Shown here piece by piece: positions 51,671 to 60,697 of a stretch of 64,000 bases of DNA. Within the stretch, counting starts at the first letter, position 1, and each line of letters opens with the position of its first letter. The stretch spans positions 62,001 through 126,000 of the forward strand of contig JAKSRW010000001.1 of assembly GCA_024403355.1 (NCBI GenBank), written 5' to 3'. The notes under the pieces are model-generated. The model was not told where the DNA came from, did no database searches, and worked only from the letters and a program-made list of their open reading frames with translations. A program made the position numbers and the translations under genes. The DNA is from Lachnospiraceae bacterium. Lineage in GTDB: Bacteria; Bacillota; Clostridia; Lachnospirales; Lachnospiraceae.

Positions 51671-54007
51671 GTGAGCAAATGTAAATTTCCCAAAGCGGTC
51701 AGAGCACTGCTTAGTGAAAACAAAATAGAAGAGCAGGACATTCTGGCAGCATCCGGCACAGATATGAACACCGAATGCGAGTATGCGGACGGTTTTGTTG
51801 TGCTTACATCAAAAAAGCTTGCGGTTGTAACATCTGCACCTGACAAAAACGAGGTACATTCCTTTAAGGGCTATCAGTCGCGTATAAAGGAGGAGCTTGA
51901 GGAAATTGACAGACCCTGGGCCTGCAGGATTTATGAGCTTGACAGACTTGATAAGCTTCATGCAGAGGCTCTTGTTGCCTGCAGTGTACTGGTGGCGGAT
52001 GTTGACGGGACGGCGCTAAGACTGACTGTTTTTTCAAATCTCTATAAAAGAGATATACATAATGTGGTCAGAACGGTTGACAGGCTGAAAAATCCCTCGC
52101 CTATGGGTGTTGAGGAGGCAGGAAAGGGTCCCGAGCGTGATAAAAAGGATGATGAGTATTGTCCTGTCTGCGGTATGATGTATCCGGACAAAACCAGAAA
52201 GGTATGTCCACGCTGTATGGATAGAAAGTCTATATTCAGAAGAGTACTCGGTTACTTCAAGCCTTATATCGGCAAAATAATCGTTATGCTTCTGGCATGC
52301 TTTGCAACCGCCGGACTGAATCTTGTATGGCCGTATTTGAACGGTAAGATTCTCTACGATCAGGTTCTTGAAAAAAACAATGAGTTTCTGGCCCGGTTCG
52401 GTATTGAGGACGGCAGGTTTGTAACAGGACTTCTGCTGGTGGTTCTTACCATGCTTATGGCCAGAATCACGATAGCGATTCTCTATGTAATTCACAGTAT
52501 TTTTACGGCGCGTATAGTTACCTGTGTTGTCCGTGATATGAAGAAGAGTATTTTCGAGCAGATGGGTAAGCTTTCCATCAGCTTCTTCAGGTCCAAGCAG
52601 ACAGGTAGCCTGATGACCCGTGTTATGAGTGATGCGGAGCGTATTACCGGTTTCTTTATTGACGGTGTGCCGAATACGATTATTAATTCGCTGACGCTTA
52701 TTGTGTCACTTGTAATGATGTTCTCGCTGAACTGGCAGATGGCATCCTTTGTCATTTTTGTAATTCCTGCCGTAATGTATATCGGTCTTAAGCTCAGACC
52801 CAAGATCTGGACAATGTTTGGCCGCAGACACCGTGCTGAGCGTTCCGTAAACAGCCAGGTAAATGATAACCTGACAGGTGCCCGCGTGGTAAAGGCCTTT
52901 GGTCAGGAGAGCAGGGAGACAGAGAGATTTGATAAGAATAACAACCGTCTCAGAACTGCCGAGATGGGTATCGTTGTCACCCAGAACAAGGTAAGAGGCG
53001 CATATTCGGTTATTTATGAGGTGCTGAACATCTGCGTTTATATTGTGGGTGTATATATGATTCTTGTAAAGCACGAGATTGAGCTGGGTACACTTATTAC
53101 TTTTACAGGTTATGTCGGCCAGCTTCAGGGACCCATCAATTTCTTCTCACGAATATTCCATTGGTGGGCAGACAGTATGAACAGTGCCCAGAGAATGTTT
53201 GAGATTATCGATTCTATTCCCGAGATTCAGGAGGCTGAGAATCCTGTTTCGATGCCTTCACCCAAGGGTAAGATCGAGCTTCAGAATGTATCGTTCGGTT
53301 ATGAGGTTAACAGACCTGTTCTTAAGGAGCTGAATCTGGAAATTAAGGAAGGCAGCATGCTGGGAATCGTGGGCCGTTCAGGTGCGGGAAAGACTACTCT
53401 TGTAAATCTTATTTCCAGAATGTATGACCCTCAGGAGGGTAAAATCCTGATTGACGGTGTCGATGTAAAGGATATCGCATTTAAGGATCTTCGAAGAAAT
53501 GTAGCGATGGTATCCCAGGAAACGTATATTTTCATGGGAACGGTTGAGGAGAACATTGCCTATGCCAATCCGGATGCTTCGCATGAGGATGTTATCAGGG
53601 CGGCCAAGCTTGCAAGTGCTCATGAATTTATTATGAGAATGCCTGATGGCTATAACACCAGAATCGGTTCATCGGGACGTGAGCTTTCCGGTGGTGAGAA
53701 GCAGCGTATTTCCATCGCGAGAGCCATTCTTTCGAACCCCAGGATTCTTATTCTGGATGAGGCGACAGCTTCTGTCGATACTGAAACAGAGCGTGCTATT
53801 CAGCGTTCTATTTCATATCTTGTAAAGGGCAGAACAACTATTTCTATTGCGCACAGACTTTCAACTCTTAAGGATGCGGATTATCTGGTTGTTATAGATA
53901 ACGGCCGTATTACCGAGCGCGGTACTCATAAGGAGCTTGAGGAGCAGCGCGGAACCTACTTTAAGCTTATGGAGCTTCAGAGAAAGGCGCTTGCGCTTAA
54001 GGAATAA
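51671..54007 (+). CDS. ABC exporter (permease plus ATPase) with N-terminal zinc ribbon, subunit 1
   Basis: 778 residues, GTG start after GAGGTG. Residues 1-150 form a PH-like or otherwise unknown cytosolic domain. A zinc ribbon CPVCG...CPRC lies at about 163-180. A six-helix type-1 exporter membrane domain (about 195-500) follows, then a nucleotide-binding domain with Walker A GRSGAGKT (567-574), LSGGEKQR (near 673) and Walker B ILILDEAT. It is probably half of a heterodimer with the protein at 54.8 kb, which has the same layout. DUF1854 lies between them. The N-terminal extension is absent from ordinary exporters. Confidence 0.88.
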   Translation: MSKCKFPKAVRALLSENKIEEQDILAASGTDMNTECEYADGFVVLTSKKLAVVTSAPDKNEVHSFKGYQSRIKEELEEIDRPWACRIYELDRLDKLHAEALVACSVLVADVDGTALRLTVFSNLYKRDIHNVVRTVDRLKNPSPMGVEEAGKGPERDKKDDEYCPVCGMMYPDKTRKVCPRCMDRKSIFRRVLGYFKPYIGKIIVMLLACFATAGLNLVWPYLNGKILYDQVLEKNNEFLARFGIEDGRFVTGLLLVVLTMLMARITIAILYVIHSIFTARIVTCVVRDMKKSIFEQMGKLSISFFRSKQTGSLMTRVMSDAERITGFFIDGVPNTIINSLTLIVSLVMMFSLNWQMASFVIFVIPAVMYIGLKLRPKIWTMFGRRHRAERSVNSQVNDNLTGARVVKAFGQESRETERFDKNNNRLRTAEMGIVVTQNKVRGAYSVIYEVLNICVYIVGVYMILVKHEIELGTLITFTGYVGQLQGPINFFSRIFHWWADSMNSAQRMFEIIDSIPEIQEAENPVSMPSPKGKIELQNVSFGYEVNRPVLKELNLEIKEGSMLGIVGRSGAGKTTLVNLISRMYDPQEGKILIDGVDVKDIAFKDLRRNVAMVSQETYIFMGTVEENIAYANPDASHEDVIRAAKLASAHEFIMRMPDGYNTRIGSSGRELSGGEKQRISIARAILSNPRILILDEATASVDTETERAIQRSISYLVKGRTTISIAHRLSTLKDADYLVVIDNGRITERGTHKELEEQRGTYFKLMELQRKALALKE

Positions 54008-54035
54008 CTTTAGATAATTGAAGCAATTAATTGGG

Positions 54036-54112
54036 CTGTCAGACCGGTTTTATGCTTTTAAGAGATCAATCGGGGTGACAGAGTATATATTCAGAAAGGT
54101 ATGGGTAAGATT
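54036..54112 (+). promoter_or_regulatory. Recurring structured leader before the DUF1854 gene
   Basis: CTGTCA (54036-54041) pairs with TGACAG (54076-54081) and, inside it, CCGGTT (54044-54049) with AATCGG (54068-54073). The 3' end is TCAGAAAGGTATGG, 8 bases, ATG at 54113. Confidence 0.6.
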
Positions 54113-54682
54113 ATGCCGGGAAAAAAGGATATGTCCGGATTTGATGATGATTTCAATCTGGAGCAGATGGAAAAGGAAACCGAGGAAATGCTTAAAATGC
54201 GTTACCTCGATAAGAATAATGCCGTATTTGAGGCAACTGAGGGCGGCTTTGTAAGCCTTAAAACAGGAGATGAGGAGTATTCAAGAGTTCAGGTCGTAAG
54301 AATGTTCCCCTTTACGGACCCCGATCATTTTATTTCTATCCGTACCTCGGATGAGATTTCAAAGGAAATCGGAATCATTAAAAATATTAAGGATTTACCC
54401 AAGGAGACAGCTAAGCTTCTTGAGAATCAGATGAATTTAAGATATTTTACTCCTGTTATCACGAAGATTAACAATATCAAGGATGAGTACGGATACGCAT
54501 ATTTTGATGTTGTGACAGACCGCGGAGCCTGCCGATTTACAATTAACATGGGCGGCAGTTCGGTAGTACATCTTTCAGATACAAGAATTTTGATTTCAGA
54601 TGTTGATGAGAACCGTTTTGAGATTCCGGATATTATGAAGCTCAGTGCAAATGAGCGTAAGAAGCTGGATTTATTCCTGTAA
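54113..54682 (+). CDS. DUF1854 family protein
   Basis: 189 residues from ATG 54113. An in-frame ATG at 54101 is part of the conserved GGTATGG motif and is less likely. The family pattern is visible: RMFPFTDPDHFISI, MNLRYFTPVITKINNI, DVVTDRGACRFTINM and ILISDVDENRFEIPDI. DUF1854 proteins occur beside ABC exporters and, in proteobacteria, with cyanophycin genes, where annotation pipelines name them cyanophycin-metabolism-associated. No cyanophycin synthetase is in this window. Set between two half-exporters, it is probably a cytosolic accessory subunit; its molecular role is unknown. Confidence 0.85.
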   Translation: MPGKKDMSGFDDDFNLEQMEKETEEMLKMRYLDKNNAVFEATEGGFVSLKTGDEEYSRVQVVRMFPFTDPDHFISIRTSDEISKEIGIIKNIKDLPKETAKLLENQMNLRYFTPVITKINNIKDEYGYAYFDVVTDRGACRFTINMGGSSVVHLSDTRILISDVDENRFEIPDIMKLSANERKKLDLFL

Positions 54683-54686
54683 ATTC

Positions 54687-54745
54687 CTGCCGTGATGCGG
54701 CAGCCTGACGGACAATATGATATATAAAGATGCCGTCCGGTTTTT
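54687..54745 (+). terminator. Two hairpins between DUF1854 and ABC subunit 2
   Basis: CTGCC/GGCAG followed by CGGAC/GTCCG and five T. Possibly a partial terminator that adjusts expression of the second exporter subunit. Confidence 0.6.
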
Positions 54746-54775
54746 CAGGAAATCAGATAGATAAAGAGGTTTTAA

Positions 54776-56995
54776 ATGATACTTAATTATGATTTAAGTA
54801 AAAAGAATACAGAACTGCTTAAGCTTGAAGCCGGCGAGTCAGTGGTATATTGTGTACCCTATGACATCGGAAGCGACGGAGGCTTTGTAAGCGATGCCTT
54901 CGTGGTCGTCAGCGAGAAGAGACTGTTTGTAGTTAATTCGGGTGTGATTGAAAAGGAGATTCTGCTTAAAGATACGGAGGAGCTGGTAAGTGAACCGATG
55001 ATTGGCTGCGGCGTGCTTTATTATATTCCCGCAGGCACTAAGGCCGCTTCAAAATCAGACCGGGTTACTCCTGCAGAGCACATTCTTGTCAGGTTTTCCT
55101 CAAAGCACCTTTCAAGATATGCATATATCGCGCGCGGAGTTAAGCTGCTCAAGACCAATGCCGAAGGCAGGGTGGTGAGTAATGAAGAGGAGAAGACCTG
55201 TCCCAAATGCGGAAGAGCGCTTCCCGGAACAAAGCAGTGTCCTCACTGTTCAAAGAAGAAGAGAGGACTTATGCATGAGGTTGGCAGCATGCTCCGTCCT
55301 TATCCGAAGACAATAGCACTTATTATTGTCCTGATGCTCCTTGCATCGGCCGTAACCCTTGTGAATCCGGCCCTGCAGCGTGTGCTTGTAGATGATGTAA
55401 TCGGTGATGCAAACGGCAGCTTTGGCGGCGCGATGCTGGTAATTGCAGGTATGTTTGCCATGGGTGTGGGTATCGTAATTGTTAATATTTCTAAGTCCTA
55501 TGTTTGCTCGAAGCTTGGTACAAATGTCAGTGCGGACTTGAGAAGAAAGCTCTACCAGAAGATTCAGATGCTGTCACTGTCCTTTATCAATGACAGAAAG
55601 CCCGGCGAGCTGATGAACAGAGTGGTTCAGGATACTGCCCGTGTCAAGGAATTTATGACCGATACAGCCTGTGATCTTATTACCGTTGCCATTATTTTCC
55701 TCTGCAATGTTGTACTGATGCTTATTCTTGACTGGAAGCTGGCACTTCTTGCATTTGCTTTCATTCCTGTAACTGTCATCATTACCATGAGCTTCAGAAA
55801 ATATGTGCACAGACGTTTCCATATGCAGTGGGTAAAGTCTGATAAGATTCACAGTAATCTTCAGGATGTTATTTCCGGTATGTCTGTTGTAAAGTCATAC
55901 GGTAAGGAGAATGAGGAAACACAGCACTTCTACGAGACTGCGGATGAATTTGCACAGGTTCAGTATTCAAATGAGAAGTTCTGGGCAATATTCTTCCCGG
56001 GAATGCAGTTCCTGGTAAGCGTAGGTGTTTACTTCGTTACATATTTTGGTGGTGTGAGTGTTCTTTCGGACTTAAAGACAAAGGGTGAGCTGATTCAGTT
56101 CATTTCGTATTCGACGATGCTTTACCAGTATGTAAACTGGCTTACAAACCTTCCCCGAATGCTTATGAACCTTATTACCAGTCTTGAGCGTATCGGTGAT
56201 GTAATGGACCAGGAGCCCACAATTTATAATTCAGACAAGGCTATTGAGCATGAAATCAAGGGTAATCTTCAGTTTAAGAATGCTTCCTTCGGTTACAAGT
56301 CATACAAGCCTGTTCTCGATAATATAAGCCTTGATGTTAAGCCCGGAGAGATGATAGGTCTTGTCGGTGCATCAGGTACCGGTAAATCAACACTTATCAA
56401 TCTTATTATGCATTTGTATGAGGTAGATAACGGCGAGCTTCTGATTGACGGAATTAATATTAAGGATATTAAGCTGGAAAATTATCATTCACAGATAGGT
56501 GTTGTGCTTCAGGAAACCTTCCTGTTCACAGGCACTATCCTGAACAATATCCGTTTTGCTAAGCCTGATGCGAGCTATGAGGAAATTATACAGGCGGCAA
56601 AGATGGCCAATGCGCATGAGTTTATCTGCCGAACACCTGATGGTTATAATACATACTTAAGTGAGCGGGGCTTCAATCTTTCGGGCGGCGAACGTCAGCG
56701 TATTGCGATTGCACGAGCAATTTTGAATAATCCCAGAATTCTTATTCTTGATGAGGCTACAGCGAGTCTGGATACAGAGAGCGAGTACCTGATTCAGAAG
56801 GCACTGGAGCGTCTGACAAACGGACGTACCACATTTGCTATTGCCCACAGACTTTCTACACTTAAGGATGCGGACAGACTTGTGGTAATCGATGAACACA
56901 AGATTGCAGAGGTGGGTACTCATGATGAACTGATGGCTAAGAAGGGTATTTATGCCGGACTTGTTAATGCTCAGCTTGAGATGAATAAAGGATAA
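54776..56995 (+). CDS. ABC exporter (permease plus ATPase) with N-terminal zinc ribbon, subunit 2
   Basis: 739 residues. An N-terminal domain (1-135) with strand-rich VVVSEKRLFVVN pattern resembles a PH-like fold. Zinc ribbon CPKCG...CPHC is at about 142-158. Type-1 exporter membrane domain (about 170-470). ATPase domain with Walker A GASGTGKS (near 529), LSGGERQR and ILILDEATAS. It is paralogous in full length to subunit 1, including the unusual N-terminus and ribbon, so a heterodimeric exporter is inferred. The substrate is unknown. Confidence 0.88.
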   Translation: MILNYDLSKKNTELLKLEAGESVVYCVPYDIGSDGGFVSDAFVVVSEKRLFVVNSGVIEKEILLKDTEELVSEPMIGCGVLYYIPAGTKAASKSDRVTPAEHILVRFSSKHLSRYAYIARGVKLLKTNAEGRVVSNEEEKTCPKCGRALPGTKQCPHCSKKKRGLMHEVGSMLRPYPKTIALIIVLMLLASAVTLVNPALQRVLVDDVIGDANGSFGGAMLVIAGMFAMGVGIVIVNISKSYVCSKLGTNVSADLRRKLYQKIQMLSLSFINDRKPGELMNRVVQDTARVKEFMTDTACDLITVAIIFLCNVVLMLILDWKLALLAFAFIPVTVIITMSFRKYVHRRFHMQWVKSDKIHSNLQDVISGMSVVKSYGKENEETQHFYETADEFAQVQYSNEKFWAIFFPGMQFLVSVGVYFVTYFGGVSVLSDLKTKGELIQFISYSTMLYQYVNWLTNLPRMLMNLITSLERIGDVMDQEPTIYNSDKAIEHEIKGNLQFKNASFGYKSYKPVLDNISLDVKPGEMIGLVGASGTGKSTLINLIMHLYEVDNGELLIDGINIKDIKLENYHSQIGVVLQETFLFTGTILNNIRFAKPDASYEEIIQAAKMANAHEFICRTPDGYNTYLSERGFNLSGGERQRIAIARAILNNPRILILDEATASLDTESEYLIQKALERLTNGRTTFAIAHRLSTLKDADRLVVIDEHKIAEVGTHDELMAKKGIYAGLVNAQLEMNKG

Positions 56996-57032
56996 AAAAA
57001 TTATAACTTATAATGTGAAAGGAAGAGTAATT

Positions 57033-57911
57033 ATGAAAGCCAAAAGATTAATAGCGATTGCTGTAATGACAGCGATGTTTGCATGCTTTGCAACAGCCTG
57101 CAAGGATTCGGGAACAAATGCAGAGGCACCTGCAAAGACCGAAGTAACAAATGTGCCCGCAGGAACAAACAAAACAGAGGCAGCTGCACTTGCAGCTACA
57201 GAGACTCCCGCTGAAGAAACAGTCGCAGCTGATAGTTCAGAGCCTGCAGCAGACGCAGCAGTTACAGAAGCGCCTGAAGAGGAAATTAAGTTTTTACCCG
57301 TAAATCATGTGGGTATAGATGATATTATTTGTGATGAGTTAAATGTAAGCGTAGCAGAGGATTGTTACGGAGACAGTAATCTGGCTAAAAACATTCGTTT
57401 CTCAAAAATCGTAATGGACAACGGAAAGGTTCTTATTCTGATTACAAATAATAATGATAAGGCTGTTAGTGTAGCACCCAGGTTTTTTGTGGATAATATT
57501 GACTATAGCGGACGTGCATATATAGTGTCGGGTCACGAAAATTATGTTTATGAGAGTACGTTTTCTGCTAATGATGTAATCAGTGAGGTAAGAATCGAAA
57601 GTGCTGAAATTGATGATGAGCTTACCGCTGTGAGAGGATATTTATCAGTTAGTGTCAGCCGTGAAATCGCAACAGACATTATGTATGTTGCAGCAAGCAA
57701 TAACGCATCAAAAAGAAGTCTTTCGGGCAGTATGAATATTTTGATATTTAATAAGGGAAAGCTGGTAGATGCCAAAGCTGTAAAGCTTACGGTTAAGGAT
57801 ACGCATTCAATGCTTGGAACAAGCGGACTCAAGCCCGGAAACACCAATACAACAAAAGTTAATGTACCCGGGGAATATGATGCTGTAATGATTTGCAATA
57901 ATGCTATGTAA
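57033..57911 (+). CDS. Predicted lipoprotein of unknown function
   Basis: 292 residues from ATG 57033, after GTGAAAGGAAGAG; an upstream in-frame ATG (57015) is less likely. A lipobox FATAC (Cys23) follows a hydrophobic signal, so it is predicted to be attached to the outer face of the membrane. An Ala/Thr/Glu-rich linker (about 28-88) leads to a beta-rich domain of about 200 residues. No enzyme motif is seen. It comes 37 bases after ABC subunit 2 and may be its extracellular partner. Confidence 0.8.
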   Translation: MKAKRLIAIAVMTAMFACFATACKDSGTNAEAPAKTEVTNVPAGTNKTEAAALAATETPAEETVAADSSEPAADAAVTEAPEEEIKFLPVNHVGIDDIICDELNVSVAEDCYGDSNLAKNIRFSKIVMDNGKVLILITNNNDKAVSVAPRFFVDNIDYSGRAYIVSGHENYVYESTFSANDVISEVRIESAEIDDELTAVRGYLSVSVSREIATDIMYVAASNNASKRSLSGSMNILIFNKGKLVDAKAVKLTVKDTHSMLGTSGLKPGNTNTTKVNVPGEYDAVMICNNAM

Positions 57912-57913
57912 AT

Positions 57914-57966
57914 AAAAAAGGGGCTGACGCCCGGCAAAAAATGCCGGTTCGACAGTTCCTTTTTTG
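57914..57966. terminator. Bidirectional terminator between lipoprotein and tmcAL
   Basis: Outer A-run/T-run, GGGGCTG/CAGTTCC (with GU pairs) and a perfect inner CCGGCA/TGCCGG stem around an A-rich loop. Confidence 0.9.
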
Positions 57967-57992
57967 TGTATCTGCTAAATCGAATTGCAGAA

Positions 57993-59231
57993 TCAAATAA
58001 TAATAGGAGATATGCAGTATTCGCCGGCTCTTTTGCAGCCGAATTTTGAATATAAAACCTGACTGTAGATGTCTGCGGCGAGTATATCCTGCAGGAAAAG
58101 TGGATTGGTCCGGTCGGCATCGGCCATTTTATTGATAATGACGCAGTCACCTGATTTATTTATCGCTTTAAGAATATTTGAAGAAGCCTTATTGAAGCCG
58201 AGCAGGCGAAGATAGGGCTTTTTTTTGTCTGTGCCGGGGTTAATGGCAATACTGTTTACTGCGGGTGTTGAAAGTAGTATAGCTGTGATGGCGCGGCTAA
58301 TAGCAGTGTATGTGAAGGCCTTTGACTTAATTGCGGCAGTCATTTCTAAGATTTTGACAGGACAGCCGCGATAATTCAGAATAGAATTCATAAGGTCCGG
58401 GTTGATATTGCTAATACTGCGGAGATAGTCATCGCTTAATGTGTTTAGTCTGGTAAAGAAAATGTCGCTGAAATCATCTGAAATTACGGGCAGACAGAGT
58501 CCTTTGTTTGCTATAACTGAGGCAGATACTGATGGCGGAAGTATGCGGTTAAAAATATCAGTTAAAGTATCTGAATTGCAGAGAAGATTTCGGACGGCGG
58601 TTGCAGAAGGATAGTCTGAATTATCGGGCTGTGCATCCGAGTATCCGGCACCGATTCTGCTGATTGTAACAGCTTTAGGAAGCTTATGTCCGCTGTCCTT
58701 AAGTCTGAAAAGGGCACGGCAGTATTCGACTGCCAGAATATTGTTTGGTGAATTAAGAATAGGGGTATCTGCGGTAACTGCTTCAACAGCTTTTGTGCGG
58801 GCAGACGGAAATGAAAGGCCTGCTTTTAAATAATCGGCCAGTTTTTCCTTAAATTCAGCTGATCCTTCGAGCTTTTCGAGAGTTTCAGCAGTCTTTTTGA
58901 TTAATTCAATATCGCCGCATTCACTACCAAAGGCCAGGTAATCAACTGCATTTGTGGATGCAAGCAGACTTACTGCGCCTTCTGCAAAAATGGCTGCACT
59001 TCCTGTGGCATACCGGACGGGAAGCTCAAATACGATGTCAGCTCCGTTTTCAAGAGCAAAGCGGGTGCGCAGGTATTTATCACATATGGCGGGCTCGCCG
59101 CGCTGTACAAAATCACCGCTCATTATGATAATGGCAGTGTCTGCACCGGTCTGACGCTTAGCCTCTTCAATGAGGTAGCGGTGGCCGTTATGGAAGGGAT
59201 TAAATTCTGCAATAATGCCTACTGTGCTCAT
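57993..59231 (-). CDS. tmcAL: tRNA(Met) cytidine acetate ligase TmcAL
   Basis: 412 residues, YlbM/COG1323 family. VGIIAEFNPFHNGHRYLI holds the nucleotidyltransferase HxGH motif; IIMSGDFVQRGEPAI and FELPVRYATGSA follow, all family-specific. TmcAL activates acetate with ATP and forms N4-acetylcytidine at the wobble base of elongator tRNA-Met. Cytosolic. The leader contains CAGAAAGG 15 bases before the ATG. Confidence 0.92.
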   Translation of the reverse strand: MSTVGIIAEFNPFHNGHRYLIEEAKRQTGADTAIIIMSGDFVQRGEPAICDKYLRTRFALENGADIVFELPVRYATGSAAIFAEGAVSLLASTNAVDYLAFGSECGDIELIKKTAETLEKLEGSAEFKEKLADYLKAGLSFPSARTKAVEAVTADTPILNSPNNILAVEYCRALFRLKDSGHKLPKAVTISRIGAGYSDAQPDNSDYPSATAVRNLLCNSDTLTDIFNRILPPSVSASVIANKGLCLPVISDDFSDIFFTRLNTLSDDYLRSISNINPDLMNSILNYRGCPVKILEMTAAIKSKAFTYTAISRAITAILLSTPAVNSIAINPGTDKKKPYLRLLGFNKASSNILKAINKSGDCVIINKMADADRTNPLFLQDILAADIYSQVLYSKFGCKRAGEYCISPIII

Positions 59232-59275
59232 ATTACGTCGACTGATCCTTTCTGACTATATAAAATAGAAAGATA

Positions 59276-59342
59276 ACCCACTGCCTTTAGTCGGTGGGTG
59301 AAGCTTTTTTGCGAGTGACAAGCGAAGCTGTCACGAGTTTGA
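59276..59342. mobile_element. Possible transposable-element end or repeat (IS200/IS605-like hairpins)
   Basis: ACCCAC/GTGGGT hairpin with loop TGCCTTTAGTCG, a T run, then GTGACA-AGCGAAGC-TGTCAC. The first hairpin resembles ends of IS200/IS605-type elements in this group. No transposase is nearby. The 27 bases at 59316-59342 match 40536-40562. Confidence 0.4.
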
Positions 59343-59388
59343 ACTGACAGTTTTGGGTAATAGTAAAAACCGCAGTGTGTCAACTGAT

Positions 59389-60684
59389 TTATTCCTCGGA
59401 ATAAGTTACCATTTTCCAATTGGCAATGGGCCAGTAAATACAGATTGCTTTGGCTACGATGTCATCGCGGCTGATATAGGGATTACGCCAATAACGGGAA
59501 TCCTCGCTGTTATTTCGATTATCACCGAGGAAGAAGTAGCAGTTCTCCGGTACAACGAAGGAATCCTTGATATTGTTGCGTTTTCTCCATTTTTCCTTAA
59601 GATATGGCTCATCTAAAGGCGTTTTTGAATCGTTAATATATATCTTCGAATCACGGATTGTAATTTTATCGCCGGGAAGACCGATAAGTCTTTTGATGTA
59701 ATATTCTTCATCGCCATGCTCGCGGAACTTAAAAATAACAATGTCACCACGCTCGGGTTCTGAAAAAACATAGCTTAATCTGTTGCCAAAGACCTTATCC
59801 TGAACAAGCAACGTGTTCTCCATCGAAGAAGATGGAATCACTGCGAGAATGAAAACATATTTTACCAGAACAAAGAATATTCCGGCCATTATTGCCAGCT
59901 CAAGAAAAAATATACCGATTTCCTTCCATTTCTCAGCTGCTGTCATATCACGGAAACGTTTTGAGTCTTTCTTTTTCCTTGTCTTAGAGGAAGCAGGTTC
60001 ATTGGCTGCAGGGCCGGGAGCCTGATTTACCGTAGTATTTTGGGTGTAGCCATTCTGTGCATAAGCCTGCTGATTGTTGTAGGCCTGAGAATACTGAGGC
60101 TGAGAGTACTGCTGATTAACGGTATTCTGACTGTACCCGTTTTGAGCATAAGTCTGAGAATACTGAGGCTGAGAATACTGCTGATTAGCTGAATTCTGAA
60201 CGTATCCGTTTTGAGCATAAGCCTGAGAATTCTGAGGCTGAGAATACTGCTGAATGACAGTATTCTGACCATAGCTGTTTTGTATATTAGCCTGCTGATT
60301 CTGCTGAACCGGATACTGGCTATTATAAGCTTGCTGATTGTTGTAGGCCTGAGAATACTGAGGCTGAGAGTACTGCTGAATGACAGTATTCTGACCATAG
60401 CTGTTTTGTATATTAGCCTGCTGATTCTGCTGAACCGGATACTGGCTATTATAAGCCTGCTGATTGTTGTAAGCCTGAGAATTCTGAGGCTGAGAATACT
60501 GCTGATTAGCTGAATTCTGAACGTATCCGTTTTGAGCATAAGCTTGAGAATTCTGAGGCTGAGAGTACTGCTGATTAACGGTATTCTGACTGTACCCGTT
60601 TTGTGTATAAGCCTGCGGATTTTGTTGATTGGAGTTTTGTCCGTTAGCAGGAGCGGCTCCGTTATTTATATTCTGATTATCCAT
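59389..60684 (-). CDS. lepB: Signal peptidase I with long Q/N/Y-rich repetitive N-terminus
   Basis: 431 residues. Residues 1-225 are low-complexity repeats rich in Gln, Asn, Tyr, Ala and Ser (units such as AYAQNGYVQNSANQQYSQPQ), followed by a basic stretch (KTRKKKDSKRF), one membrane helix (about 255-278) and the catalytic domain. PSSSMENT places the nucleophile at Ser287 and YYIKRLIGLPGDKI the general base at Lys331; GDNRNNSEDSR is box E. Type I signal peptidases cleave exported proteins on the outer face. With one N-terminal helix, the repetitive region would lie in the cytosol. It follows the CPBP protease gene by 13 bases. Confidence 0.93.
   Translation of the reverse strand: MDNQNINNGAAPANGQNSNQQNPQAYTQNGYSQNTVNQQYSQPQNSQAYAQNGYVQNSANQQYSQPQNSQAYNNQQAYNSQYPVQQNQQANIQNSYGQNTVIQQYSQPQYSQAYNNQQAYNSQYPVQQNQQANIQNSYGQNTVIQQYSQPQNSQAYAQNGYVQNSANQQYSQPQYSQTYAQNGYSQNTVNQQYSQPQYSQAYNNQQAYAQNGYTQNTTVNQAPGPAANEPASSKTRKKKDSKRFRDMTAAEKWKEIGIFFLELAIMAGIFFVLVKYVFILAVIPSSSMENTLLVQDKVFGNRLSYVFSEPERGDIVIFKFREHGDEEYYIKRLIGLPGDKITIRDSKIYINDSKTPLDEPYLKEKWRKRNNIKDSFVVPENCYFFLGDNRNNSEDSRYWRNPYISRDDIVAKAICIYWPIANWKMVTYSEE
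60027..60620 (-). repeat. Tandem coding repeats in the signal peptidase gene
   Basis: Units of roughly 60-130 bases recur with near-perfect identity, for example the segment around 60240-60335 and that around 60370-60465. Length variation by recombination is likely. Confidence 0.92.
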
Positions 60685-60697
60685 TTGATAATTCCTT

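Noticed and set aside
60211-60539. Open frames on both strands opposite and within the signal peptidase repeats
   Set aside because: They arise because the repeated DNA lacks stops in other frames; the products are Leu/Ile/Ser/Arg strings without initiation signals.
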